NCBI GenBank assembly: GCA_029263395.1
Contig: JAJCXO010000040.1
Span: forward strand, 1-64,000
Source: Acidobacteriota bacterium
Lineage (GTDB): Bacteria; Acidobacteriota; Thermoanaerobaculia; Multivoradales; J023
Direction of reading: 5' to 3'
DNA: 64,000 bases
Shown here: positions 44,749 to 57,260 of the stretch, one piece after another
Numbering within the stretch: the first letter of the stretch is position 1
Layout of the letters: each line of letters starts with the position of its first letter
Position numbers and translations under genes: made by a program
The notes under the pieces: model-generated
Told to the model about the DNA's origin: nothing
Databases searched by the model: none
Seen by the model: only the letters and a program-made list of their open reading frames with translations

Positions 44749-45819
44749 CTAAACTTTGCCGATCGAACCGCGGATCCGCAGAGCGGTGTCCAGGGCCCGG
44801 CGCCCGTCGGCTCCGGTGACCAACTTGGCGTCACGCCCTTGGCATGCGGCGATGAACGCCTCGAGCTCAGCGCGCAGTGGTTCGCAACGATGCACAGTAA
44901 TCTCTTCCGGCATGATCAACCGGTGTTCACCTTGAGTGCGCAGGCCGAAACCCTTGATCTCCTGCTTCCGATAGTCCACCGAGAAGTAACGCGTCCCGAG
45001 GTAGACCCTCAACTTACGGACACCTTCAGCGGAGACTCGAGAGGCGTTGACATTGGCCACTACGCCGGACTCGAGCTCCAGGCGTACACTGGCGATGTCG
45101 ATCCGTTGCGTCAACACATCGATGCCGGTCGCTCGAATCTCTTTGATTGGACTCGGATCCAATGCATGCAACAGTTGCAGGTCATGGATCATCAGGTCCA
45201 GAATCACGTCGACATCGAGACTCCGTGGCGTAAACGGCGACAGCCGTTGAACTTCCAGGTATCTTGGAGTCTCTTGAACCGCGAGCAATGCTTGCACCGC
45301 CGGATTGAAGAATTCCACATGCCCAACAGCCAACACCCGCTCACTCGGGCTGCTTTCGCCAGCAGGTTTTGCACGTGCAGCAGCTAGTAGCTTGTCGGCT
45401 TCCTCGAGCGTCGAGGCTATCGGCTTCTCGATCAGCAGATGAACTCCGGCAGCCAATAACTCGCAACCGATTTGGGCATGGGCGTAGGTCGGCACAGCCA
45501 GAACTGCGGCATCCACCTGATCCGCCAGCTCTTCGAGACTCTGAAAGCTCTTGGTGCGGTGCTCTGCGGCCAGCCGTGCCGCGAGCTCAGGACGCTGATC
45601 GTAAATGCCGACCAGATCAGCTTCCGGCAAGGCAGCCAAAATCCGCACGTGGTTCTTGCCCATCGCACCGGTACCGACAACTCCAACTCGCAGACGAGGC
45701 GTTCTGGATTGGCTTTGACCCGACGGAGTCGAGGAGCTGCTCTCGGATGACTGCTGACGCTCTGAAATGGGCCTACCCTCCCCGCTGACCTGTTCGTCGT
45801 GGCATCTCTTTGATGACAC
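44749..45819 (-). CDS. Gfo/Idh/MocA-family oxidoreductase, possibly GnnA-like
   Basis: 356 residues. Rossmann motif RVGVVGTGAMGKNHVRIL, the conserved EKPIA in LLIEKPIASTLEEADKL, and a C-terminal sugar-binding half with GHVEFFNPAV. It starts (GTG 45819) inside the 3' end of lpxA (47-base overlap), with a Ser-rich N-terminal extension of about 40 residues. Tight coupling to lpxD-lpxA suggests a lipid A sugar reaction; GnnA, which oxidises UDP-GlcNAc at C3, belongs to this family. No gnnB aminotransferase is next to it, so this is only a candidate. Confidence 0.75.
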   Translation of the reverse strand: MSSKRCHDEQVSGEGRPISERQQSSESSSSTPSGQSQSRTPRLRVGVVGTGAMGKNHVRILAALPEADLVGIYDQRPELAARLAAEHRTKSFQSLEELADQVDAAVLAVPTYAHAQIGCELLAAGVHLLIEKPIASTLEEADKLLAAARAKPAGESSPSERVLAVGHVEFFNPAVQALLAVQETPRYLEVQRLSPFTPRSLDVDVILDLMIHDLQLLHALDPSPIKEIRATGIDVLTQRIDIASVRLELESGVVANVNASRVSAEGVRKLRVYLGTRYFSVDYRKQEIKGFGLRTQGEHRLIMPEEITVHRCEPLRAELEAFIAACQGRDAKLVTGADGRRALDTALRIRGSIGKV

Positions 45820-46585
45820 CGCGTTGCGACGACTCGACGAAATCGATCATGTAGGCCACGTCTTCACTATCCGCAAACTCCGCCCGTAGCCGCTCCAGAG
45901 CTTGAGCCGTATTCAACTTCGACCGGACCAAAATGCGGTAGGCAGCCGCCAAGGGCTCGATCTGCTCGGTCGTCAGACCCTTGCGCTCAAGTCCGATGCG
46001 GTTCAAGCCATAACAGGCCGGCTTCACTCCAACCGTCTTGACGTAGGGCAACGCATCACGGGTAATGACCGAGTAACCGCCAATGTAAGCGTGGCGTCCG
46101 AGCCGGCAAAATTGATGCACTGAGCTGAAGGCTCCCACCACTGCGTCATCAGCAACTTCCACATGCCCGGCCAAGGTGCCATTGTTGGAGAAGATCGTCC
46201 GATCTCCCACCACGCAGTCGTGAGCGATATGAGTGAACACCATGAAGAGATTGTCGCTGCCGATATGCGTTGCGCCGCCCCCTTTGCCAGTGCCTCGATG
46301 CACAGTGCAGTGCTCGCGAAAGTGGTTACGATCCCCAACATAGAGCCAGGTCTCTTCGCCACCAAATTTGAGATCCTGCGGATCGAAGCCAACTGAGGCG
46401 TACGGAAAGATCCGGTTCTGTTCTCCGATACGGGACGGCCCTTGGACCTGGGCACCGGCATCGATCTGAGTGCCAGCGCCGATCTCGACCCGCGGACCGA
46501 TCACTGCGTAGGGGCCCACCACGACATCCTCTGCCAGGTGAGCGGTCGGATCAACTATCGCGGTTGGATGTATGTTCGTCGTCAT
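45773..46585 (-). CDS. lpxA: Acyl-ACP--UDP-N-acetylglucosamine O-acyltransferase
   Basis: 270 residues. Left-handed beta-helix hexapeptide repeats (IHPTAIVDPTAHLAEDVVVG..., VFTHIAHDCVVGD containing the catalytic-type His), conserved GLNRIGLERKG and a C-terminal helical region. First step of lipid A synthesis. Follows lpxD by 78 bases; fabZ, often between them, is absent. Confidence 0.95.
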   Translation of the reverse strand: MTTNIHPTAIVDPTAHLAEDVVVGPYAVIGPRVEIGAGTQIDAGAQVQGPSRIGEQNRIFPYASVGFDPQDLKFGGEETWLYVGDRNHFREHCTVHRGTGKGGGATHIGSDNLFMVFTHIAHDCVVGDRTIFSNNGTLAGHVEVADDAVVGAFSSVHQFCRLGRHAYIGGYSVITRDALPYVKTVGVKPACYGLNRIGLERKGLTTEQIEPLAAAYRILVRSKLNTAQALERLRAEFADSEDVAYMIDFVESSQRGVIKEMPRRTGQRGG

Positions 46586-46663
46586 GAAGAAGCGATCAAT
46601 CTCGAGGTCGCGCCGTCGTTCCCAGGGTCATGAATTTTGTTCGAGTTTGCTACCAGGCAGCGT

Positions 46664-47719
46664 TCAGTCTTCGTCGGCCACGGCTTCAGCCTCGGCAAGC
46701 CGTCTCTCCAGCGTTCGCACTCGACTAGCTAAGCTCCCGAGACGTTCGAGCCTCGCAACTTGTCGACGCCAGCGCCTCAAATCACCCGCTGGAATACCTG
46801 CTATCTGCAGCCCTTCTTCTGACACCGACTGCAGAACCGCAGACTTACCAGCCGCCTGCACACCGCGCCCAACTTTGACGTGATCGGCAACTCCTGACTG
46901 TCCGCCGAGAACGACATAGTCTCCCAATTGAGCACTACCTGCAACGCCGACTTGTCCACAGAGCAGACAGCTGCGTCCGATTTGTACATTGTGTCCCACC
47001 TGAACCAAATTGTCGATCTTGGAGCCAGCGCCGACGCGCGTCTCTTCGAGCAAAGCCCGATCGACAGCACTCAACGCGCCAATCTCGACATCCTCCTCGA
47101 CCACGGTCTGTCCAACTTGAGGAATCTTGACATGAACACCCTGGCGCAGGGCATAACCGAAGCCGTCGGCCCCTAGAACAACTCCCGCATGCAAGATGGC
47201 TCGTTCACCCACCTCGGTCCGGTCGTAGAGCACAACATGGGGATGAACCACAGCACCGGCACCAAAACGACAATCGTTACCCGCGACAACGTGGGCGTTG
47301 ATCACTACTTCGGCACCAACTACACAACGATCCCCAAGGACTACGTACGGGCCGATGTGTGCACTCGCATCGATTTCACATCCCTGGCCTACGACCGCGG
47401 TCGCATGCACACCAGACGGCGGCTTTTCGACCGGATGAAACAGCCCGATGATCTGCGCCAGAGCCCAGCTCGGCTGTTCTGTCAAGAGCAACGGGCGGCT
47501 TGGTGCCTCTCCGGCTTCCGCCATCTTCACTGGCACCAATAACGCACCGGCACCGCTGGCTTCGGCTTGATCCCGAAAGCCGCTGCGTGTGACAAACGAC
47601 AAATCCTCGGCGCCGGCTCGTTCGAGGGTCCGAACTCCGGTCACCGTGAAGTCGCCATCACCGACAACTTCGCCACCAATGGCGCTTGCCAGCTGCCGGA
47701 GCTGAAAGCCGTTCCTCAC
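46664..47719 (-). CDS. lpxD: UDP-3-O-acylglucosamine N-acyltransferase
   Basis: 351 residues. N-terminal uridine-binding domain (LRQLASAIGGEVVGDGDFTVTGVRTLERAG), then hexapeptide repeats and the segment LGADGFGYAL; catalytic His probably in NLVQVGHNVQIGR; C-terminal coiled helix (RRWRRQVARLERLGSLASRVRTLERRL). GTG start with AGAG just upstream. Third acylation step of lipid A synthesis. Confidence 0.94.
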   Translation of the reverse strand: MRNGFQLRQLASAIGGEVVGDGDFTVTGVRTLERAGAEDLSFVTRSGFRDQAEASGAGALLVPVKMAEAGEAPSRPLLLTEQPSWALAQIIGLFHPVEKPPSGVHATAVVGQGCEIDASAHIGPYVVLGDRCVVGAEVVINAHVVAGNDCRFGAGAVVHPHVVLYDRTEVGERAILHAGVVLGADGFGYALRQGVHVKIPQVGQTVVEEDVEIGALSAVDRALLEETRVGAGSKIDNLVQVGHNVQIGRSCLLCGQVGVAGSAQLGDYVVLGGQSGVADHVKVGRGVQAAGKSAVLQSVSEEGLQIAGIPAGDLRRWRRQVARLERLGSLASRVRTLERRLAEAEAVADED

Positions 47720-47819
47720 GATCTCTTTTAAACCAGGGGTTGTGTTGGCACGAACTAGCTATCGCTAGGAACTCAACGGGTACGTCTCGCTACAGCCAGA
47801 AACTCAAAGGTAACGCCAC

Positions 47820-48380
47820 TCAGCTCCCGGCGGTGGCTGCTGAATCGAGTCGGTTGATCACTTCCTGAGTGATATCGACCCTCTCGTTCGCCATGACCAC
47901 CACACCAGGAACGTTGTTGATGATTAGATCGTAGCCGCCCTCAGTGCGAATCGCCTCGAAGATGGGTTGCAACTGCTTTTCGATTTCGCGCAGTCCCTCG
48001 GCCTGCAGTTTCTGCCCCTCACGTTGCTTATCATCCTGGAACCGGCGGATCGCAATAGTTGCGTCCTCGTAGTCTTTTTGCAGCTGAGTCAGCTTCTCCT
48101 CCGAGAGCGAATTAGCACCATCACTGATTCTCTGGCGGATATCCCGGGCCGCGGCGGCTTTGCCTTCGCCTTCCGCCTTGACGTCCTCTTGAAATTTCGC
48201 AAGCTGACCCTGCAGCTCCTTGCCAGCCGCCGACAAGGCGACAACACGCTCGAGGTCGACAACAACAATCTTGATCGGCTTCTCCTGGGCACTAGCGGTG
48301 GGGGCCACCTGGAAAGCGCTGACTAGAACCAAAGCACCGGCTATCAAGAGACCAGCGCGAACGCCTACAGAGTTCGGCAT
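47820..48380 (-). CDS. skp: OmpH/Skp-family periplasmic chaperone
   Basis: 186 residues; signal peptide (GLLIAGALVLVSAFQVAPTASA), then IVVVDLERVVALSAAGKELQGQL and a long charged coiled coil, ending with a small domain (GYDLIINNVPGVVVMANERVDITQEVINRL). It chaperones outer-membrane proteins towards BamA, encoded directly upstream. ATG 48380 has AGGAG. Confidence 0.9.
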   Translation of the reverse strand: MPNSVGVRAGLLIAGALVLVSAFQVAPTASAQEKPIKIVVVDLERVVALSAAGKELQGQLAKFQEDVKAEGEGKAAAARDIRQRISDGANSLSEEKLTQLQKDYEDATIAIRRFQDDKQREGQKLQAEGLREIEKQLQPIFEAIRTEGGYDLIINNVPGVVVMANERVDITQEVINRLDSAATAGS

Positions 48381-48430
48381 GATTGACTTTCTCCTACGTA
48401 TTGGTTTGTGCGAGGCAAGGCCTCACGAAG

Positions 48431-50863
48431 CTAGAACGAAGTACTCAAGCTGAAATCGAACGAGTCGAATTGATCATCCTCCAGCTCGTCGAGGTTCCTG
48501 GCGTAAATGAAACGCAGCGGAGCTGGAAAAAGCGGAACCTGAATCCGAAGCTCGGCGCCAGCGCTAAAACGCATCAGATCGATGCTCGGTGATTGGTCTT
48601 CATCGAACACCCCGCCGCCATCGCCGTAGAACACCAGCCGGAACGGGCCGCCCAAGATCACATGATACTCCAGCGCGAGACGGGCCATCTGGGTTCCGCC
48701 AAGCGGGAACCCGAATTGATCACGGCGAATCGTGCCATCCTCTTCACGCACGACGATCGATCGGCGCCGAAATCCGCGCACCGAATTGTCGCCTCCCAGG
48801 AAGAAGCGCTGCTGTGGAAACAGACCGCTAGCGTCTAGACCATTTGCATCGGAATCCCCGATCGATGTGATGTAGCCAAGATCGACCCTGGCGCCGAGGG
48901 ACGACTTCCAGTTACGGCGAGTTACAGGCTTGAAGTAAGTCAGATCGAACAATGGCCGCACAAAACCAGTGTCACCTCCGAGGAACTCCCCTGCAACTTC
49001 CACGTTGGCCGACATGCGCAAGCCTCTGGTCGGCTCGAACCGGCTATCCAGGGTGTTCCGAATCCAGAACGGACGGATCGACGAGCTCTTGAATGACAGC
49101 TCCTGAGTCAGGTCGGTGCCGTCAGGGCCAGCACCGATCAACCGCCGGAAGTCTTCAATGTCCGAAAAACTGTAGGTGATGCTGGTGCTATTGAAGCCGC
49201 GAAAGGAACGGCCGTAGGTCAAGGACAGACCGGAATTCGATTGGCGGAAATCCGTCCCGACCAGGACCTGACTATCCAGGGTCGAGTTGAAGAGCCGAAA
49301 TCCTACCGACTGCGGCTTGTCGAGGAACCAGGGGATACGGTACTCGAGATCATAAAGGTCCCTTTGGCGACCACTTTGGACTGAGACACCAACTGTCTCA
49401 CCGCGACCAAGGAAATTGGTTGTTCGCATAGCGAACTGGGCAAAAAAACCATCAAACTCGCTCCAGCCGCCGCCGAACTGCAGTTCGGTGCGTTCAGCCT
49501 CTTCACCTTGCACAACCAGGTCAACGGTCTTATCTTCGCCATCAAAGTCGAACTTGACCGGCTCTTCTTCGTTGAGGGCAAAGTAGTTGAGTTGCCGAAT
49601 CTTGAGCAGGCTATTCTGGACCGCCGTCATGTTCATGACAGTGCCCTCTTGCAGCAGCAGCTCGCGGCGCAGGACCTTGTCTCGAGTCTTGCGATTCCCC
49701 TCGAACTCGATCCGCCCGACGCGGAATTGGTCAGCCTCGTCGACGCGCACAATGATGTCGGCGACGTTGCCTTCTTTCTCCACGACCTCGGTCTCGACCT
49801 TGGAAAAGATGTAGCCGACGGACGAATAGAGGTTACCGATCGACTCGACGGCGTCGTCCACAACCTTGGAGCGCAGCCAACCGCCGCGTGGATCCTCGAA
49901 CTGTCGCAGGAGGAGTTGATCCGAGAAGACTTCGTTGCCTTCGATCGAAATCTCACCGAAACGCCAGCGCTCCCCTTCCTCGATCGGGATCGTGACCGCC
50001 AGTCGCCGTTTCTGCTGCTCGATGGTCGCCGCGTTGGGATTCTTGGCTTTAACGGCGATCTCGGGACGAGCAATCAGGACATCTTTGTAGCCTGCCTTGC
50101 GATAGACATCTCGAACCTTGTCCAAATCCTCTTCGATCTTGGCCGGGTTGTAGATGTCCTTCTTGGTGAATCGCGATAGCAGGCCTGATTTTTTGGTCCC
50201 TTTCATCACCAAGCGAAGCCGCCAGTCGCCATAGATCGTGTTTCCGTCGAAATCGATGTCGCCGATCTTGACCTTGTCGCCTTCGTCGATAGTGAAAATT
50301 GCCCGGCGCTGCCCAGGCCCGGTCTCTTCGAGGAGGTAGCGGACTTCCGCAAAACGGTAGCCCTTCTCTTTGTAGAGTTCTTCGATCGCTCGCTTGAGAC
50401 GCTTGAGCTCGCCGAGCTCAACTGGTTGGCTCTCGTAGGCCGAGATCCGCTCGCGATCTGCCTGCTCGAGAATATCGCTGCGGTTGACCCGCTTGATACC
50501 AACGTAGTCGATCGACACCAGTATGGGTCTCTCGACAATGCGTACGATCAACTTGACGCCACCTTCGACAGTCTCGACCGAAATCTCGATGTCGTCGATC
50601 AGCTTGCGTTCCCAGAGCTGAACCACACGTTCGTTGAGCGTTTCGAGGTCGAGTCGGCGCTCGTCCGCCTCCTTACGGCCCAGAAGATAATGCTCCATGG
50701 TGTCGGAGCTCAGGGTCTCGAGGCCTTCGAATTGAATCTCGCGGATAACTTGGCCGTCATAACGGCCAGCTTGAGCGTGAGCCTGGCCGGCGGCCCCGAC
50801 AATCAGGGCCGCAGCAAGCAACAAGTTTCGGATCGCTCGAGCGATGAGCTGGTTCTGCACCAC
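48431..50863 (-). CDS. bamA: Outer membrane protein assembly factor BamA
   Basis: 810 residues: signal peptide (NLLLAAALIVGAAGQAHA), five POTRA domains at about 30-430 (e.g. IREIQFEGLETLSSDTMEHYLLG; FRVGRIEFEGNRKTRDKVLRREL), and the 16-strand barrel with ATNFLGRGE-like loop (RTTNFLGRGETVGVSVQSG), the VRGFRRRS loop and a terminal Phe. Central component of the BAM complex. Heads the bamA-skp-lpxD-lpxA run. Confidence 0.96.
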   Translation of the reverse strand: MVQNQLIARAIRNLLLAAALIVGAAGQAHAQAGRYDGQVIREIQFEGLETLSSDTMEHYLLGRKEADERRLDLETLNERVVQLWERKLIDDIEISVETVEGGVKLIVRIVERPILVSIDYVGIKRVNRSDILEQADRERISAYESQPVELGELKRLKRAIEELYKEKGYRFAEVRYLLEETGPGQRRAIFTIDEGDKVKIGDIDFDGNTIYGDWRLRLVMKGTKKSGLLSRFTKKDIYNPAKIEEDLDKVRDVYRKAGYKDVLIARPEIAVKAKNPNAATIEQQKRRLAVTIPIEEGERWRFGEISIEGNEVFSDQLLLRQFEDPRGGWLRSKVVDDAVESIGNLYSSVGYIFSKVETEVVEKEGNVADIIVRVDEADQFRVGRIEFEGNRKTRDKVLRRELLLQEGTVMNMTAVQNSLLKIRQLNYFALNEEEPVKFDFDGEDKTVDLVVQGEEAERTELQFGGGWSEFDGFFAQFAMRTTNFLGRGETVGVSVQSGRQRDLYDLEYRIPWFLDKPQSVGFRLFNSTLDSQVLVGTDFRQSNSGLSLTYGRSFRGFNSTSITYSFSDIEDFRRLIGAGPDGTDLTQELSFKSSSIRPFWIRNTLDSRFEPTRGLRMSANVEVAGEFLGGDTGFVRPLFDLTYFKPVTRRNWKSSLGARVDLGYITSIGDSDANGLDASGLFPQQRFFLGGDNSVRGFRRRSIVVREEDGTIRRDQFGFPLGGTQMARLALEYHVILGGPFRLVFYGDGGGVFDEDQSPSIDLMRFSAGAELRIQVPLFPAPLRFIYARNLDELEDDQFDSFDFSLSTSF

Positions 50864-51087
50864 CTTAGGACTCCTTCTCGGGAAGTGGGCACACGTTTGC
50901 CGGCTGCCTTAGCCAACCGGCGATGGCAATGCTGGTATCCGAGCTGAAGCAAGGCGAATGCCAACTCTTCACCTGCGAGTCGCAGGACGTAGTAACCCGA
51001 AACTCTGTCAATCTAGGATTCCTCTGTCTGTCAGGGGGAAGGATCTAGGCGACGCCGACAACCTCCTCCGGGTCGGCGACGCAGAGA

Positions 51088-53514
<2,427 letters not shown>

Positions 53515-53610
53515 CTGTTCGTCCGGTAGCGCCGAGGTTCAGCGAGTCCTAATTATCCCCCTGACCTTTCGCGGTTGCCCCTCCACCCACACCGCCCTCA
53601 TGGGATTCCG

Positions 53611-54306
53611 TCACGGATTGGGTCCGTACGACTCCGCGTACAAAACGCCTTTCTCCAATCTCAGAATTCTACCACACCGCGACGCGAGTGCCGGGTTGTG
53701 GGTCACCAGGACAGCGGTCGTACCATGGCGCTGCTGGAGATTGATTAGCAGCTCGAAAACTTGATCCGCAGCGACTGGATCCAGGTTACCGGTCGGCTCA
53801 TCAGCGAGCAGCAACGGAGGCTCCATCAACAGGGCACGGCAGATCGCTACTCGCTGGCGTTCGCCGCCCGAGAGCTGGCTCGGGAAGTGATCAAGCCTCT
53901 CTTCCAAACCAACTTCGAGCAACAGCTGGCGCGCCCGCTGAGCTACACGAACCGGATCGTGCCCCGCGATGCGACCCGGCATCATGACATTCTCCAATGC
54001 GTCAAAGTCGGGCAATAGGCGGTGGAACTGAAATACGAACCCGATCGTCCGGTTACGGAATTTGGCGAGCTGGCGCCGCCCGAGATCGGCCAGAGCTTGG
54101 CCACCGATCATGATTTCGCCTCGATCGACGGTGTCCAAGGCTCCCAAAAGGTGCAGCAGGGTCGATTTCCCTGAACCTGAAGGGCCTACGATTGCCACTA
54201 ACTCACCAGCTTCCGTCGCCAGATTGATCCCTTGCAGTACTTTGACCTTGCGATCGGCGTCCTGATAGCTCTTGTGGACGTTGCGAGCTTCGATGGTTAT
54301 GCTCAT
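53611..54306 (-). CDS. lolD: Lipoprotein-releasing ABC transporter ATP-binding protein LolD
   Basis: 231 residues from ATG 54306. Walker [10 protein letters not shown], signature [15 protein letters not shown], Walker [13 protein letters not shown], and [21 protein letters not shown] as in LolD/MacB-type ATPases. Located 25 bases after the LolC/E permease, giving a minimal lolC-lolD pair that extracts lipoproteins from the inner membrane. Confidence 0.92.
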   Translation of the reverse strand: MSITIEARNVHKSYQDADRKVKVLQGINLATEAGELVAIVGPSGSGKSTLLHLLGALDTVDRGEIMIGGQALADLGRRQLAKFRNRTIGFVFQFHRLLPDFDALENVMMPGRIAGHDPVRVAQRARQLLLEVGLEERLDHFPSQLSGGERQRVAICRALLMEPPLLLADEPTGNLDPVAADQVFELLINLQQRHGTTAVLVTHNPALASRCGRILRLEKGVLYAESYGPNP

Positions 54307-54331
54307 TTCGAACTTGTGGGTTCCCGGTTGA

Positions 54332-55567
54332 CTAGTTGCGCAGCGCCTCGACCGGCCCAAGCGCGGCCGCTCGACGAGCGGCAAAGAGGGTCGATGAGGC
54401 GATCAAGATGATCGTTGCCAAAAAAATGGCTGCCAGATCCCCACCTTCAATCAAGAATGGGATGTGGCTCAAGAAGTAGACATCGCCGGGCGGCGAGATC
54501 AGCTGATACCGATCTAACATCCAAGCCGTTCCGACACCGAGAGTACCGCCGAGGACCAGGCCTACCGTGCCCAAAAGTCCTCCGAGAACAAGAAATGCTC
54601 GCCGGATCTCACCGGCTGACGCCCCCATCGCTTGCAGCATGCCGATCTCGCCACGTTTCGACGAAATCAGCAACGCCAATACCGTCACAAGGGACATCGC
54701 GGCTACCGGCACGATCAAGAAAACGGCGATGAACATCAGGACCTTTTCTAATTTCAACGCGAAGAACAAGGCGCGATTGAGCTCTTGCCAAGTACGAACC
54801 CGGCCTCCCGCTGGCAACACTGCAGCCACCGACTCTGCAACCTGCAGTGCTGTGTCGAGGCTGTTTGTCTTGATTTCAATTCGACTGCCATGATGACCGA
54901 AGAGACGTCGAGCCGTCGCCAGCGGTACCGCTACCCGTTGCTCGTTGTCTTCGGTCCGGCCGGTACGAAAAACACCAGCCAATGGCAATGCCTGCGCTCT
55001 CGGCTGAGGCCCAAACGGGGTCAGGGTCGGTCGCGGCGAAACCAAGTCCACTTTATCTCCGATCGACACCGCCCACCGTCTAGCCAAGGCATCACCCAGG
55101 TAGAGGCCGGCTCCCGCATCGACATCACTTTCGGCGCCGCTGGAGTCGGCGAAGGAATCCTCGCGGACTGGAAAGGAGCGCGGTAGCTGACCTTCGAAGC
55201 CAACAACCTGGACACTGATCGCTCCTCCCGAAAACAGCAGCCAGCCGCGACCTCGCAGAATGCGTTGCGCGTCGACAACCCCTATGATGCCCTTGAAGGC
55301 ATCACAAAGAGTGCTGGAATCTACCCCTTCCGGAACCTCTATCTCGAGGTGTGGCGTTCGCGACAAGACGTCGGAGCGTAGGAAGTCTTGAAGACCTGAG
55401 AGGCCGCTGAGTACCAAAATCAAGGCCGAGACGCCGAGCGTGATGCCGCCCGTGGCCAACAGCGACAACAGACTGACGTAGGCGTCACGGCGGCCACTCC
55501 GTAGATAGCGCAAGGCTAACAAGGAAGGCAGCGGCAACTTCATCTGCCACGACGGAAGTTGCCTCAT
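54332..55567 (-). CDS. lolC: Lipoprotein-releasing ABC transporter permease, LolC/LolE type
   Basis: 411 residues with one N-terminal span (VSLLSLLATGGITLGVSALILVLSG), a large periplasmic domain and three C-terminal spans with the FtsX-like region (EIGMLQAMGASAGEIRRAFLVLGGLLG). GGAGGAG lies 11 bases before ATG 55567; ATG 55543 is an alternative. A single LolC/E-type gene suggests a homodimeric permease (LolF-like). Follows lysS directly on the same strand. Confidence 0.9.
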   Translation of the reverse strand: MRQLPSWQMKLPLPSLLALRYLRSGRRDAYVSLLSLLATGGITLGVSALILVLSGLSGLQDFLRSDVLSRTPHLEIEVPEGVDSSTLCDAFKGIIGVVDAQRILRGRGWLLFSGGAISVQVVGFEGQLPRSFPVREDSFADSSGAESDVDAGAGLYLGDALARRWAVSIGDKVDLVSPRPTLTPFGPQPRAQALPLAGVFRTGRTEDNEQRVAVPLATARRLFGHHGSRIEIKTNSLDTALQVAESVAAVLPAGGRVRTWQELNRALFFALKLEKVLMFIAVFLIVPVAAMSLVTVLALLISSKRGEIGMLQAMGASAGEIRRAFLVLGGLLGTVGLVLGGTLGVGTAWMLDRYQLISPPGDVYFLSHIPFLIEGGDLAAIFLATIILIASSTLFAARRAAALGPVEALRN

Positions 55568-55575
55568 GCCATGGA

Positions 55576-57090
55576 TTACTCCTCCGTTCCGCCGTCCTCG
55601 TCCACATCCTCAGCCAATGGACGTAAGAGAGGAAAGAGAATGACATCTCGGATCGAAGGACTGTTGGTAAACAACATCGTCAACCGATCGATTCCCATAC
55701 CCAGCCCACCTGCTGGTGGCATTCCATGCTCTAGGGCTCGCACATAGTCTTCGTCGAATACGTGCGCCTCCTGATCTCCAGCATCCCGGTCCGCGAGCTG
55801 CTGCCGAAAACGCTCGGCTTGAACGTCCGGGTCGTTGAGCTCACTGAAAGCATTAACTAGTTCCATCCCCCCAAGATAAAGCTCGAAGCGTTCAGTGAAT
55901 CTTGGATCGGACGGATTCTGCTTGGCAAAGGGCGAAACTTCCACCGGATGGTCGGTGACAAAAATCGGCGAAGGCAGATGCTCTTCGGCGGCTTTCTCGA
56001 ACAACTCTTGCAGCAGGTTGCCGTAACGGCGAGCCGGCGGCAATGGAATCCCACGCTTCCGAAGCTCACCTTCGAGTCCATCCACACTCTCGAGCGCCGC
56101 TGGCGCGATGCCGCCGAATTTCGCGGTGGCTTCCTTCATCGTGCATCGCAACCACGGCCTAGCCAATTCCACGGTTTGACCTTGCCAATCAAGCCGCGGC
56201 TCACCGAGCACATCCTCAGCCAAGCTGACGATCAGCTCCTCTGTCAGATCCATGACGGCGACATAGTCGGCGTAGGCCCAGTAGAACTCGAGCATCGTGA
56301 ATTCGGGATTGTGCCGAGTCGAAAGTCCCTCGTTGCGGAAGTTGCGGTTGATTTCGTAAACCCTGGGGATTCCTCCCACCAACAGCCGCTTCAAGTAGAG
56401 CTCAGGGGCGATCCGCAAGAACAGCTCGAGATCGAGCGCATTGTGGTGGGTCGTAAAGGGCTTCGCAGCCGCCCCCCCCGCCAAGGCGTGCATCATCGGA
56501 GTTTCGACTTCGAGGAAGCTTCGGGCGTCGAGGAAGTTGCGAATACCTCGCACCAAGCGTGCTCGGGTTTCGAATACGTTGCGCGATTCCTGATTCGACA
56601 TCAAGTCCAAGTAGCGGTATCGGTAACGCGCCTCGACATCCTTGAGACCACTCCACTTCTCAGGCATCGGCCGCAGAGCTTTTGCGAGCAGAGTGACCTC
56701 AATGCCCTTCAGGCTCAACTCTCCCATGCGAGTTCGCATCAAGGTGCCTCGGACACCTACGAGATCCCCCAGATCGAAGCTGCTGACCAGCAGCCAAGAC
56801 GACTCGGGTAGATCGTTCTTGCGCAAGAAGAGTTGCACCTTGCTCTTGCCGTCGTGAAGATCGGCAAACACCAACTTGCCCTGCCGCCGGACGGCGGTAA
56901 TACGACCCGGAACCCGCAACTCGATCGCCATCTCGGCGAGCTCCTCCGCGGTTTGCTCACCGTAGCGCCGGTGGACGTCGCTCGATTCGAGATCGAATTC
57001 GAAGCGATGCGGGTATAAAGGCACCTGAGCTGCCTCAAGCTCGTCGCGTTTCTGGCGTCGGTTGGCAATCTGTGTATTGAGTTCGGACAT
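55576..57090 (-). CDS. lysS: Lysyl-tRNA synthetase, class II
   Basis: 504 residues from ATG 57090. N-terminal OB fold ([22 protein letters not shown]), motif 1 in [21 protein letters not shown], motif 2 [23 protein letters not shown], motif 3 [14 protein letters not shown]. Full-length, with the anticodon-binding domain that distinguishes it from epmA in this window. Contains an 8-C run near 56472 without frame loss. Confidence 0.95.
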   Translation of the reverse strand: MSELNTQIANRRQKRDELEAAQVPLYPHRFEFDLESSDVHRRYGEQTAEELAEMAIELRVPGRITAVRRQGKLVFADLHDGKSKVQLFLRKNDLPESSWLLVSSFDLGDLVGVRGTLMRTRMGELSLKGIEVTLLAKALRPMPEKWSGLKDVEARYRYRYLDLMSNQESRNVFETRARLVRGIRNFLDARSFLEVETPMMHALAGGAAAKPFTTHHNALDLELFLRIAPELYLKRLLVGGIPRVYEINRNFRNEGLSTRHNPEFTMLEFYWAYADYVAVMDLTEELIVSLAEDVLGEPRLDWQGQTVELARPWLRCTMKEATAKFGGIAPAALESVDGLEGELRKRGIPLPPARRYGNLLQELFEKAAEEHLPSPIFVTDHPVEVSPFAKQNPSDPRFTERFELYLGGMELVNAFSELNDPDVQAERFRQQLADRDAGDQEAHVFDEDYVRALEHGMPPAGGLGMGIDRLTMLFTNSPSIRDVILFPLLRPLAEDVDEDGGTEE

Positions 57091-57260
57091 CTGAAAATCT
57101 CGCTTTCGCCTCCGGTGAAGACGTGGAAGATATCGGAAATTCGACCAACCCACCAGCACCGCAAACTGATCCTCCAGCAGAGGGCCATGCCGAGCTGTTA
57201 AACACCTACTTCCTTTTCAACATTCTCCGCCATGACGATAGCTTCCGTTATGCTTCGCCA

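Noticed and set aside
44739-44750. Operator palindrome AGTTACGTAACT between mtnP and the oxidoreductase gene
   Set aside because: 12-bp palindrome overlapping a stop codon; no second copy or promoter nearby to support an operator.
44709-44834. N-terminal extension of MtnP
   Set aside because: The conserved family start is MGDYRIGVIGGSG at 44708 with a good RBS; the extension overlaps the upstream gene.
51053-51078. Terminator hairpin after clpC (CGCCGAC/GTCGGCG)
   Set aside because: Only seven paired bases with a 12-base loop and no T-run on the relevant strand.
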